DNA from: Lachnospiraceae bacterium
GTDB taxonomy: Bacteria > Bacillota_A > Clostridia > Lachnospirales > Lachnospiraceae
Direction: 5' to 3'
Length of the DNA: 64,000 nt
Assembly: GCA_021770615.1 (NCBI GenBank)
Contig: JAETQR010000023.1
Coordinates: forward strand, 1 to 64,000
A program made the translations under genes and the position numbers. This document shows, one piece after another, positions 16,739-25,290 of this stretch. The notes under the pieces are model-generated. The model ran no database searches. It was not told the DNA's origin and worked only from the letters and a program-made list of their open reading frames with translations. The stretch's first letter is position 1; each line of letters opens with the position of its first letter.

Positions 16739-18901
16739 ATGAAAAACAGCACAAAAAGACTGATGGCACTCTTTATGGTATTTTCTATGATATTTAGTAG
16801 TATGCTTGGAAATGGGGTAAATGAGGTGCAGGCGGAGGTGTCATCCGTACCGGATGAAACGGCAGCCGGGGTTGAAACAGGGGATATGGAGAGCGGAACA
16901 GGATATGAGGAATATGAAGATACAGAGGACGAGGAAGATATTGATTTAGATGATGGACAGGAAGAAATTGACCTGAAGATTAAAATTATAAGTCAATGGG
17001 ATAAACATTATAATGCAGAGGTCGAAATTAAAAATTTGACTGAGGATAAGATTGATGACTGGGAAATTTCTTTTGGATTTAAAAATGAAATAGTAAATAT
17101 CTGGAATGCAAACATAACGGAATATGACGAAGAACTTGAGTTATATACGATTCGGAATGCGGACTGGAACCAGGATATAGCAGCCGGTGGGACGGTTTCT
17201 TTTGGAATGACCGTGAGTTATGAGGATTTGATCGATTCTCCAAGAGACTGGTATCTGACCAGGGCCTGTTTGGAAGCAGAAGAAGATTATGATGTAGAAT
17301 GTACGGAGTATAGCCGATGGGATGATACGAAGATCAATGGCCAGATTACAATCACGAATCATACTGACAAGCGTATCGAAGATTGGAAACTGGATATTGA
17401 ATCGAATTTGTCTTTTGAGCAGGTGTGGGGTGCAGAACTTGTAGATGAAGAAGAGGCTTCCTTTGATAATGCGGATTACAATCAGAATATCGAGCCGGGA
17501 CAGAGTGTGAGCTTTGGTTTTATTGCAGATTGTGATGGGGAGAAAGCGGAGATTTATGATGAAATTTTGTATGAAATGATCCAAATTCCAGAAGAATTAG
17601 AGGGTGATGAAGACTGGGTGGATGAGTATGAGGAAAATGAGTTGGCAAAATATGAACTTGAGCGGGATGACTTTGATACAGACGAGGAATATCAAGAGTA
17701 TCTGGGGCGCCATGCAGCATTAGGGATGTCAGTATCATCTGCCCGGTCTGCATTTGGTATAAGATCGAAAGCAGGCAGCAGTACGGTATTGAGCCAGGCA
17801 GATAAGCCAATGAAAACAAAGGAACCAATGACGCTGACTGATGAAGAAAAGAAATATACGATTATAAATGCGGGAGGTAAATCCGTACAAACCTTTTATG
17901 AAAAGGGAAGTTATGTGTATTTGATCCAGCGTGATGCGACAAAACAAGTTAAGATAACAAAATGCAAGATAAAAAAGAGCACAGCGGAGGAACAAAAATG
18001 GGGGTTAAAACAGGGTGATAAAGTATTGGATCTAAACGATCCTGGAAATGCAACCATGACCCTGAATAAATTTAACCATGGACAGAGTCTGGAGATGTTT
18101 ACCTACGGTGGGAAGGAATATATGCTTCTTTCTGCCGGGCCTAAGAACAAACAGACGAAGTATGGAAATGTAGTTGCCATAATACAGTTTAGGGATGGTG
18201 GTTATACCTATGGTAAGTTTGAGACTGAGGCAGGATTAAATGCTAAGTTTTTGACAGGCATTGGTCAGGCAAATAAAAAGCATAAAAACCAGGGAACGCC
18301 GAAACAGGTGGAAGCCGCTCTGTCAGAGGATATGAAGACATTGTTAGTATGGTGTGAATTTTATCGTGGGGATAAGCCGGAGACGAAGGGGCGGAAAGTG
18401 CAGATCAGCTGCTATAAGTTAAAGGGCATTATGAAACAACTTAAAAAGGTAGAGAAAAAGATTGGAAAAAAGGAGAAAAGGGTAACCTTAAATTTCAAGC
18501 ATATTGATAAAAAATTATGCGAGTGTACGGCAATCCAGTCTGATAAAAAAGAAACCGTTGTCAAACCGTACGGTTCGTTGCAGGCGATCGATCTGGAAAA
18601 TAAAAAGAATGGGAAATATAGGGTTTACCTGTGCGGAGGTAATCAGGAAGAATCTCTTAGTAAGTATCCTGGTGTTGCAGTGATGAGTCTTTCCTGCGGA
18701 AAGGATCCGGAACAAAATAGCAGATACTTATGCAGAACAAAGGTTATAGTAGATCAGGATACGATAAATACGGACAGACTGGAAATGGAGGGTATGCACT
18801 ATAGAAAAGGAAAGGTGGGGCTTATTATATCACCTGCAAGTAAAACAATAGGAAAAGACAGACAGGTCTTATTTTCTGTAGATTCTGATGATGTAAGATA
18901 A
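16739..18901 (+). CDS. Secreted protein with two CBM2-like modules and a large unknown domain
   Basis: A 720-residue exported protein. Residues 1-33 are a signal peptide with a basic start and a Met/Phe/Ser-rich core. An acidic linker is followed by two similar modules at about 78-172 and 184-269, each with the carbohydrate-binding family 2 pattern: WxxxYNAEVEI, DDWEISF, WNANI, DWNQDIAAGG and VSFG in the first; INGQITI, EDWKLDI, VWGAE, DYNQNIEPGQ and VSFG in the second. Residues about 360-720 are Lys-rich and beta-rich, unlike any family I can name. No glycosidase motif is visible, so this is likely a surface adhesin or sensor rather than an enzyme. The next gene begins 10 bases later, suggesting an operon. 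Confidence 0.75.
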   Translation: MKNSTKRLMALFMVFSMIFSSMLGNGVNEVQAEVSSVPDETAAGVETGDMESGTGYEEYEDTEDEEDIDLDDGQEEIDLKIKIISQWDKHYNAEVEIKNLTEDKIDDWEISFGFKNEIVNIWNANITEYDEELELYTIRNADWNQDIAAGGTVSFGMTVSYEDLIDSPRDWYLTRACLEAEEDYDVECTEYSRWDDTKINGQITITNHTDKRIEDWKLDIESNLSFEQVWGAELVDEEEASFDNADYNQNIEPGQSVSFGFIADCDGEKAEIYDEILYEMIQIPEELEGDEDWVDEYEENELAKYELERDDFDTDEEYQEYLGRHAALGMSVSSARSAFGIRSKAGSSTVLSQADKPMKTKEPMTLTDEEKKYTIINAGGKSVQTFYEKGSYVYLIQRDATKQVKITKCKIKKSTAEEQKWGLKQGDKVLDLNDPGNATMTLNKFNHGQSLEMFTYGGKEYMLLSAGPKNKQTKYGNVVAIIQFRDGGYTYGKFETEAGLNAKFLTGIGQANKKHKNQGTPKQVEAALSEDMKTLLVWCEFYRGDKPETKGRKVQISCYKLKGIMKQLKKVEKKIGKKEKRVTLNFKHIDKKLCECTAIQSDKKETVVKPYGSLQAIDLENKKNGKYRVYLCGGNQEESLSKYPGVAVMSLSCGKDPEQNSRYLCRTKVIVDQDTINTDRLEMEGMHYRKGKVGLIISPASKTIGKDRQVLFSVDSDDVR

Positions 18902-18911
18902 GGGGGGCGAA

Positions 18912-20216
18912 ATGAAAAAAATAGTTTTCATTTTTACTGTTCTGTGTCTCTCTGTGTTGTTTATCAATACGGAAAGCCATGCAAAAGATATTGTGAAAAA
19001 TGCCAAGGCTGGCCCCCATGCTACGTGGTCTCTTTCGGATAAGTATGTCATGACGATCAAGGGAACCGGGGCGGTAATGCGGAAATATATATATTATAAA
19101 AAGAGCTTTGCAGACAATCAGAAAAAGATTAAAAAAGTTATTGTGGAGGAAGGGATTACTGAATTTATAGGTGGAGTGTTTTTCAGTATGGAAAATGTCA
19201 CACAAGTTCAGTTACCGAGCACCCTAAAAGTTTGCAGTATGTTTTTTGACTGTGATTCTTTGGAGAAGATTAAAATTCCGGACAGTGTAATAAAGATTCC
19301 AGAGATGGCATTTTGTGAGTGCGATCACTTGGAAGAGATAATCCTTCCTAAAAAACTCAGGACGGTAGAAAGACGTGCATTTTATGGCTGTAAAAGGTTG
19401 AAGAAGATCGTGTTCCCGGATTCTGTAGAAGAGATGGAGAAGAATTGCGTCACGAAATGCAGGGCATTGGAAAAGGTAGTTCTTCCGAAAAACCTGAAAA
19501 AGCTTGAAAAGAATTTTACAAAGTGTTTTGGCCTGCGGACGATCGTAAACCGTTCTTCAATGAAGATCCCATTGGATACGGTGTCAGGAAGAAGGATATG
19601 GAAAGTCGGAGGAAAGAAAGCGAAGATCCTCACGCAGGGGAAAACCGCAAGGTCCAGAGGGACCAAATACCGGATCACGTATGATCTGCGTGGCGGGAAG
19701 ACGACAGACCGGATGCCGGGATATCATTATTATGGCGACGAGTTGAAATTGCCCCGGATGAAAAAAAGGGGGTATACGTTTGTCGGATGGCGGTGCCTGT
19801 CATGCTTTACATATGGGGACGAGTTTGTCAGGTATTATGGGAAAGACGTTAAACTAGTGCCGTATTTTGTGAAATTTGAGGTGAAGAATTTAGAGGGTGG
19901 AAAAATCCAGGTCAGGATAGCAGATGATGATTTTGAGTGGCCGGATATTATGTGGAGAGAAGATTACTACCCATTGATATATGTGGTGAGATTTTCAGAA
20001 AACGAGGACATGTCAGGTCCGACTACTAGTAAATATCCCTATCATAAGCTAGAAGGTGTTACAGGAATATATGACGAGGGGATATATGACGGATTTGAGA
20101 TTGGAAAGACCTACTACATACAATTTTCTTATTACTATACCGATGGCGAGATTGGTTTGGAACTGGGAGATATCCACCAATGGTTTCTGAAACAAAGCAT
20201 AAAGATAGAAAAGTAA
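18912..20216 (+). CDS. Secreted leucine-rich repeat (BspA-like) protein with B-repeat
   Basis: A 434-residue exported protein with an N-terminal signal peptide (MKKIVFIFTVLCLSVLF). Residues about 80-217 contain BspA/TpLRR-type leucine-rich repeats: FxxCxxLEKIxIPDSVxxI appears several times in variant form. Residues about 253-297 match a Listeria-Bacteroides (InlB-like) repeat, with YDLRGGK and GYTFVGWRC. The C-terminus (about 325-434) looks like a fibronectin-like beta domain. No sortase motif or surface-anchor repeat is seen. It is separated by 10 bases from the CBM2-like gene, so the pair is probably made together. Role in surface binding is inferred. Confidence 0.78.
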   Translation: MKKIVFIFTVLCLSVLFINTESHAKDIVKNAKAGPHATWSLSDKYVMTIKGTGAVMRKYIYYKKSFADNQKKIKKVIVEEGITEFIGGVFFSMENVTQVQLPSTLKVCSMFFDCDSLEKIKIPDSVIKIPEMAFCECDHLEEIILPKKLRTVERRAFYGCKRLKKIVFPDSVEEMEKNCVTKCRALEKVVLPKNLKKLEKNFTKCFGLRTIVNRSSMKIPLDTVSGRRIWKVGGKKAKILTQGKTARSRGTKYRITYDLRGGKTTDRMPGYHYYGDELKLPRMKKRGYTFVGWRCLSCFTYGDEFVRYYGKDVKLVPYFVKFEVKNLEGGKIQVRIADDDFEWPDIMWREDYYPLIYVVRFSENEDMSGPTTSKYPYHKLEGVTGIYDEGIYDGFEIGKTYYIQFSYYYTDGEIGLELGDIHQWFLKQSIKIEK

Positions 20217-20220
20217 TAAA

Positions 20221-20257
20221 AAGGCATTCTGATACAGAGTCAGGATGCCTTTAATAA
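20221..20257. terminator. Bidirectional terminator between convergent genes
   Basis: AAGGCATTCTGA (20221-20232) pairs with TCAGGATGCCTT (20240-20251), with A-rich sequence on the left and T-rich on the right, so it can serve both strands. It overlaps the stop codon of the minus-strand gene. Confidence 0.75.
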
Positions 20258-20641
20258 TTTTTCATAGATCAGACCAACGACAAACCAGACGGGAGCATAG
20301 TCTAACCGGATAAGCCCTTCGATATTTGTTTTGGCATCACTGTAGTCCCATGGACAGCAGTGATTTTTTTTGAGGAGTTTGCCCGTCCCGTATTCGGCGG
20401 CAAAGATGCATGTCGTGTAGACGGAGCCACGGATCATGACATTTGCATTTTTTAAGGCGTGGTGGATCGGTTTGATCAGGGACGCCATGCCATAGATCGG
20501 GAACATCCACATCGAGGTGCGGCAGGTAAATTGCTTGCTTTCGCGGGATAAGATCGAGTGGAGACCTGTCCAGAGGCACTCGAATCCCCAGCCATATACG
20601 CCACATTTTATGAAATCTTTCGCTGAATCCTGTACTTTCAT
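20240..20641 (-). CDS. Putative ABC-transporter-type small membrane protein (PF06541, CmpB-like)
   Basis: A 133-residue membrane protein and the only minus-strand gene in the window. The C-terminal block CPWDYSD, NIEGLIRLDYAPVWF and GLIYE is the hallmark of the family usually called ABC_trans_CmpB or DUF1113. Three or four hydrophobic stretches are visible. AAAGGAGAG lies 7 bases before the ATG. Although named after ABC transporters, the family has no proven transport role. It converges on the LRR gene and shares a terminator with it. Confidence 0.75.
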   Translation of the reverse strand: MKVQDSAKDFIKCGVYGWGFECLWTGLHSILSRESKQFTCRTSMWMFPIYGMASLIKPIHHALKNANVMIRGSVYTTCIFAAEYGTGKLLKKNHCCPWDYSDAKTNIEGLIRLDYAPVWFVVGLIYEKLLKAS

Positions 20642-20741
20642 CTAATCTCTCCTTTATGATCCGGGTGTCAAAATCCATTTTTAGTTTTCACGAAAAGGGA
20701 GAAAATATTCGTGAACGAAATGTAAAGTATTTTGGAAAGAC

Positions 20742-20770
20742 TTGTTTTCTTTCTTCTTTTTCGATATACT
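20742..20770 (+). promoter_or_regulatory. Sigma-A-type promoter for the DUF1015-YesL-glgB group
   Basis: TTGTTT (20742-20747), 17-base spacer, TATACT (20765-20770). It starts a leader of about 165 bases before the DUF1015 start. Confidence 0.6.
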
Positions 20771-20842
20771 AATAACAGGCAGAATATTTTCACCAAAATT
20801 CATAAGAAGAATTCACAGAAAAGCTGTGATACAAGGAGGATA

Positions 20843-20893
20843 GTGTGAAAAAACAAGTTTTTCACACGCGAGATTTGTGTTTGCGCGTTGCTT
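20843..20893 (+). promoter_or_regulatory. Leader with hairpin and possible 16-codon mini-gene
   Basis: GTGTGAAAAA (20843-20852) pairs with TTTTTCACAC (20858-20867). The same bases encode a 16-codon frame starting with GTG 20845, 7 bases after AAGGAGG, and ending with TGA at 20893-20895. Just downstream, TTTGTGT and TTTGCGC are followed by their complements ACACAAA and GCGCAAA, giving alternative pairings. The layout suggests translation-coupled control, but no codon bias identifies a signal. Confidence 0.4.
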
Positions 20894-20941
20894 GACACAA
20901 ACTCGGTATGCGCAAAAAGCAGCGCAAGAATGGAGGATATA

Positions 20942-22177
20942 ATGGCAGAGATCAGACCATTTTGCTGTATCCGTCCAGCAGAAGAACTGGCGGAGCGGGT
21001 GGCGGCGTTACCATATGATGTGTACAACAGGCAGGAGGCAAAGGAAGAAGTTCAGAGAGAACCGCTTTCTTTTTTGAAAATAGACCGTGCAGAGACAGGT
21101 TTTGATGATTCCGTCGACACGTATGCCCCGGAGGTTTATGAAAAAGCAAAAGAACTTCTTGAAGAGGATATCCGGAATCAGGTATATGTGACGGATGAGG
21201 ACAGGGTTTATTATATTTATCAGCTCGTCATGGACGGCCGTTCCCAGACGGGACTTGTGGCGTGCTCTTCTGTGGATGACTATGTAAATAATGTGATCAA
21301 AAAACATGAGAACACGAGAGCGGACAAAGAAGTGGACCGGATCACACATGTGGATACATGTTCGGCGCAGACAGGACCGATCTTTCTTGCCTACCGCTCG
21401 GAGGAGACGATCAACCGGATCGTCAAAAAATATGTGGCAGGAAAAGCGCTTTATGATTTTACGGCGGTGGACGGAGTTACCCACCGGGTCTGGAAGATCA
21501 ACGAAAAAGAAGATGTCGATACGATCTATCGGGCTTTCCGGACGATTGACAGGATCTATATTGCAGATGGGCACCACCGGGCAGCGTCGGCGGTAAAGGT
21601 AGGATTAAAGCGACGTGAGGAAAATCCCGGATATACCGGCGAAGAGGAATTTAATTACTTTTTGTCTGTTCTTTTTCCGCACGATGAGCTTATGATCATG
21701 GATTACAATAGGACGGTGAAAGATCTGAATGGTCTTTCCCCGGATGAATTTATGAAAAAAGTACAGGAAAAGTTTGGGGTTGAAGAAGAGACAGAGCCGG
21801 TGCGCCCGGAACGAAAAGGAACATTTGGGATGTATATGGATAAAAAGTGGTACCGCCTCACGGCAAAACCGGAGTTGTTTGACGGGAAAGATGCAGTGGG
21901 AAGCCTTGATGTTTCGGTTCTTCAGGACAATCTTTTAGGGCCGGTCCTCGGGATCGGCGATCCGCGGACTGACAGCCGGATCGATTTTGTCGGAGGAATA
22001 CGTGGCTTAAAGGAACTTGAGAAGAGGGCAGATGAGGATATGTACGTTTCATTTTCTATGTATCCGACGTCGATTACAGAGCTTTTTGACGTGGCGGACA
22101 ACGGACTTTTGATGCCGCCAAAATCGACGTGGTTTGAGCCGAAGCTTCGCAGCGGGTTGTTCATACATAGAATATAA
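20942..22177 (+). CDS. DUF1015 family protein
   Basis: A 411-residue cytosolic protein. It matches the DUF1015 family through the N-terminal block IRPAEELAERVAALPYDV, the central IYIADGHHRAASA motif with two adjacent histidines, and the C-terminal LDVSVLQDNLLGPVLGI. From general knowledge, family members often lie near serine biosynthesis genes in clostridia, but the biochemical function is not settled and no serA or serC is present here. The start at ATG 20942 is chosen because GGAGG is 5 bases upstream; an earlier in-frame ATG at 20888 lacks a site. The YesL-like gene begins 19 bases downstream. Confidence 0.85.
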   Translation: MAEIRPFCCIRPAEELAERVAALPYDVYNRQEAKEEVQREPLSFLKIDRAETGFDDSVDTYAPEVYEKAKELLEEDIRNQVYVTDEDRVYYIYQLVMDGRSQTGLVACSSVDDYVNNVIKKHENTRADKEVDRITHVDTCSAQTGPIFLAYRSEETINRIVKKYVAGKALYDFTAVDGVTHRVWKINEKEDVDTIYRAFRTIDRIYIADGHHRAASAVKVGLKRREENPGYTGEEEFNYFLSVLFPHDELMIMDYNRTVKDLNGLSPDEFMKKVQEKFGVEEETEPVRPERKGTFGMYMDKKWYRLTAKPELFDGKDAVGSLDVSVLQDNLLGPVLGIGDPRTDSRIDFVGGIRGLKELEKRADEDMYVSFSMYPTSITELFDVADNGLLMPPKSTWFEPKLRSGLFIHRI

Positions 22178-22196
22178 GAGTAACGGGAGGAAAAAA

Positions 22197-22868
22197 ATGG
22201 ATCGATTTTTTAATTCAGATAATGTAGTGATGAGAGTGTTATCAAAGATATTTGATATCGGCTGGCTTAGTATTATTTATGTGATATTCTGCCTGCCGGT
22301 CGTGACATTTGGAGCAGCGACGACGTCGCTTTATTATGTGAGTGCGAAGGTGCTGCGGCATGACAGGAGTTATGTGTGGACAGAATTTTGGAGAAGCTTC
22401 AAACAGAATTTTGTGCAGTCTACGATCATGTGGATCATAACAGCGGTTGTGTATGCTCTTTTGTATTTTAATATTAGTTTTGTAAATAGTTCTGAATCAG
22501 GAACGAGTGGCTATCTGGTGGGGGCATATCTTGCGCTTGGATTGATCGTGTCATGTGTTATTTCGTATGCGTTCTGTGTTCTTTCGAGATTTGATATGAA
22601 GATCACAAAAATTTTCCGTTTTTCACTTTATCTGGCGTTCCGGCATTTTGTCCATACACTGATCCTTCTGGTGATATTATTTGCGGCAGGCGCAGGTATT
22701 TATGTGGGATTTGTCGCGCAGGTTCCGATCCTGCTCATGTTTGTCCCGGGAATCGCATCGTTTCTTTATACGTTCCCGATGGAGCATCTTTTGAAAAAAT
22801 ATACACCGAAGTCAGAGAAAAAGTATACGGAAGACGGCGAGGAGATCGTCGAGTGGTATGAAGAATAA
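22197..22868 (+). CDS. YesL-like (DUF624) membrane protein
   Basis: A 223-residue integral membrane protein of the DUF624/YesL family: the N-terminal pattern with a conserved FDIGWLSIIYVIFCLPVVTF segment, then GAATTSLYYVSAKVL, and four or five further hydrophobic segments. The C-terminus is charged and cytoplasmic. Start at ATG 22197 follows GGGAGGA. YesL proteins are often found near carbohydrate-uptake genes; here it lies between DUF1015 and the glycogen branching enzyme. Function unknown. Confidence 0.8.
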   Translation: MDRFFNSDNVVMRVLSKIFDIGWLSIIYVIFCLPVVTFGAATTSLYYVSAKVLRHDRSYVWTEFWRSFKQNFVQSTIMWIITAVVYALLYFNISFVNSSESGTSGYLVGAYLALGLIVSCVISYAFCVLSRFDMKITKIFRFSLYLAFRHFVHTLILLVILFAAGAGIYVGFVAQVPILLMFVPGIASFLYTFPMEHLLKKYTPKSEKKYTEDGEEIVEWYEE

Positions 22869-22952
22869 GGCGGGTCTGGTGATATGATATCCGGCTGGTT
22901 TCCAAATGAGCGAAGAGCGAAGCCCGGAGCGAATGAAGAAAGGATTGATAAT

Positions 22953-25274
22953 ATGGCAAAAAAATTAGAAGATTACATGGATTGGCCGAGGATCGAGGAT
23001 TTGGAATATGCAGAATGCAGCAGACCAAGAGAGGTACTTGGACCGCTTGAAATAGATGGAGATATTCTGGTTCGTTGTTTTTTCCCGGACGCAGTAAAGG
23101 TATCTGTCAAAATAAAGGGGACGTCCCGGAGCGTGCGGATGAAAAAAATGGACGAGGCGGGATATTTTGCGGCGTTTCTTGGCTGTAAAAAAATTCCGGA
23201 ATATACATATCATGTAGAATATGAGGATTCTGTGATGGACACATGCGATGTCTATGCCATTGATGATTTTGTGGATCCCATGGATGGAGTGATGTTTGAG
23301 AATGGGACACACGATACGGTCTATGAGAAGCTGGGAGCGCATATTGGGAAAGCATGCGGCTTTAAGGGGACGTATTTTTCTGTGTGGGCGCCAAATGCAG
23401 TTTCGGTCAGTGTCGTGGGAGACTTTAATGAGTGGGATGGAAGAAGAAATCCGATGAAACGTCTGGATACCGGGATTTTTGAGTTGTTTGTGCCCGGTGT
23501 GGCAGAGGGAGATCTTTATAAATATGAAGTACACGGCGCGGATGGGAAGATCGTGCTAAAATCAGACCCCTATGGATATTTCTGTGAAAAGCGCCCTGCC
23601 AATGCGAGTGTTGTATGGGATATTACAAATTATAGCTGGGGAGATGAAAAGTGGCTGAAAGAGCGGAGCCGGAAGAAACTGGACAGCGAGCCGGTCATTA
23701 TTTATGAGTTTCATCCGGGATCGTTTCAAAAGCCGGAAGTCCGGGGAGATGAGGAAGAAGACAGCTGCTTTTATAATTTCAGGGAACTTGCCCCTATGGT
23801 AAGTGACTATTGTAAACAGATGGGATACACACATGTGGAATTGATGCCGGTGATGGAGCATCCGTATGATGGTTCGTGGGGGTATCAGGTAACGGGATAT
23901 TATGCTCCGACTTCCCGCTATGGGACGCCGGATGATTTTATGTATTTTGTCGATGTGCTGCATCAGAATGGGATCGGAGTTTTTCTTGACTGGGTGCCGG
24001 CGCATTTTCCGAAAGATGAACATGGTCTGGCAAGGTTCGACGGAACCTGTCTGTATGAACACTTTGATCCGAGACAGGGAGAGCATCCTCACTGGGGGAC
24101 GCTCATTTACAATTATGGACGTCCTCAGGTGGTAAATTTTCTGATTGCAAACGCCCTGTTCTGGCTTGAGAAATATCATGTGGATGGTCTCCGGCTGGAT
24201 GCGGTAGCGTCGATGCTCTATCTGGATTACGGAAAACAGGATGGAGAATGGGTGGCAAATATATATGGTGGGAATGAAAATCTGGAAGCGGTCGAGTTTT
24301 TAAAACAGCTGAATAAAAAAATAAAGTCCCGCAAAGACGGAACGGTAACGATTGCAGAAGAATCGACAGCGTGGCCGATGATCACGGGACGGATCGATGA
24401 CGGCGGCCTCGGATTTGATTTTAAATGGAACATGGGATGGATGAATGATTATCTTGAATATATACGGACGGATCCACTGTTTCGCAAAGGGCGTCACGGG
24501 ATGCTTACGTTTAGCATGGTCTATAATTATTCCGAAAATTTTGTGCTTGTATTTTCCCATGACGAGGTGGTACATGGAAAGGGTTCGATGTACGGAAAGA
24601 TGCCGGGCACTCCCGAGCAGAAAATGGCGGAATTGAGACTTACGTATGGTTATATGGCAGCTCATCCCGGGAAAAAACTTCTTTTTATGGGACAGGAATT
24701 TGGGCAGGAAAGAGAGTGGAGTGAGAAGAGAAGTCTTGACTGGAATCTTTTAGAGGGACAGACGGCGGCGGAGAGCAATTCCGGAGAGATCATTTCCATC
24801 AAATCCAGGCACTCGCTCCTGAAGGATTATGTGGCAGCACTCTGGAAATTTTATAAGGAGCATCCGGCTCTTTATGCGGATGATTACAGACCCGAAGGCT
24901 TCCGTTGGATCAGCATGCTCGATGCAGATCACAGTGTGATCGCTTTCCTGCGGATGCATGGGGAAGAGATTTTGTTAGTTGTATGTAACTTCACACCGGT
25001 CACTTATGAAAACTTCCGCCTGGGAGTACCATTTTCAGGAAAATATAAGGAAATATTCAACAGCGACAGTATAGCCTTTGGAGGAAAGGGAAACAGTAAT
25101 CCAAGACTGAAACAGTCGAAAGCAGTAAAACATGATGGGATGGAGCAGTCCATCGAATTTTTGCTGGCGCCTTCAGCAGTGCAGATCTTTCGTTGTACGG
25201 AGGTAAAAAGCCAGCCGAACAAGAAAAAAAGTACCGTAAAACAAAAGGGTACGGCTTCAAAAAAGAAGGCATAA
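22953..25274 (+). CDS. glgB: 1,4-alpha-glucan branching enzyme
   Basis: A 773-residue GH13 enzyme that makes alpha-1,6 branches in glycogen. An N-terminal domain precedes a CBM48-like module near residue 130 (YFSVWAPNAVSVSVVGDFNEW); the catalytic barrel has the nucleophile Asp416 in DGLRLDAVASML, the acid Glu469 in IAEES and Asp537 in SHDEVVHGK. The C-terminus ends in an unusual Lys/Thr/Ser-rich basic tail of about 25 residues. Start ATG 22953 is supported by AGAAAGGA upstream; longer frames overlap an AG-rich leader. glgA lies 7 kb away, so glycogen genes are dispersed. The M16C gene follows after 16 bases. Confidence 0.95.
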   Translation: MAKKLEDYMDWPRIEDLEYAECSRPREVLGPLEIDGDILVRCFFPDAVKVSVKIKGTSRSVRMKKMDEAGYFAAFLGCKKIPEYTYHVEYEDSVMDTCDVYAIDDFVDPMDGVMFENGTHDTVYEKLGAHIGKACGFKGTYFSVWAPNAVSVSVVGDFNEWDGRRNPMKRLDTGIFELFVPGVAEGDLYKYEVHGADGKIVLKSDPYGYFCEKRPANASVVWDITNYSWGDEKWLKERSRKKLDSEPVIIYEFHPGSFQKPEVRGDEEEDSCFYNFRELAPMVSDYCKQMGYTHVELMPVMEHPYDGSWGYQVTGYYAPTSRYGTPDDFMYFVDVLHQNGIGVFLDWVPAHFPKDEHGLARFDGTCLYEHFDPRQGEHPHWGTLIYNYGRPQVVNFLIANALFWLEKYHVDGLRLDAVASMLYLDYGKQDGEWVANIYGGNENLEAVEFLKQLNKKIKSRKDGTVTIAEESTAWPMITGRIDDGGLGFDFKWNMGWMNDYLEYIRTDPLFRKGRHGMLTFSMVYNYSENFVLVFSHDEVVHGKGSMYGKMPGTPEQKMAELRLTYGYMAAHPGKKLLFMGQEFGQEREWSEKRSLDWNLLEGQTAAESNSGEIISIKSRHSLLKDYVAALWKFYKEHPALYADDYRPEGFRWISMLDADHSVIAFLRMHGEEILLVVCNFTPVTYENFRLGVPFSGKYKEIFNSDSIAFGGKGNSNPRLKQSKAVKHDGMEQSIEFLLAPSAVQIFRCTEVKSQPNKKKSTVKQKGTASKKKA

Positions 25275-25290
25275 GGAAATGGAGGCAGAA

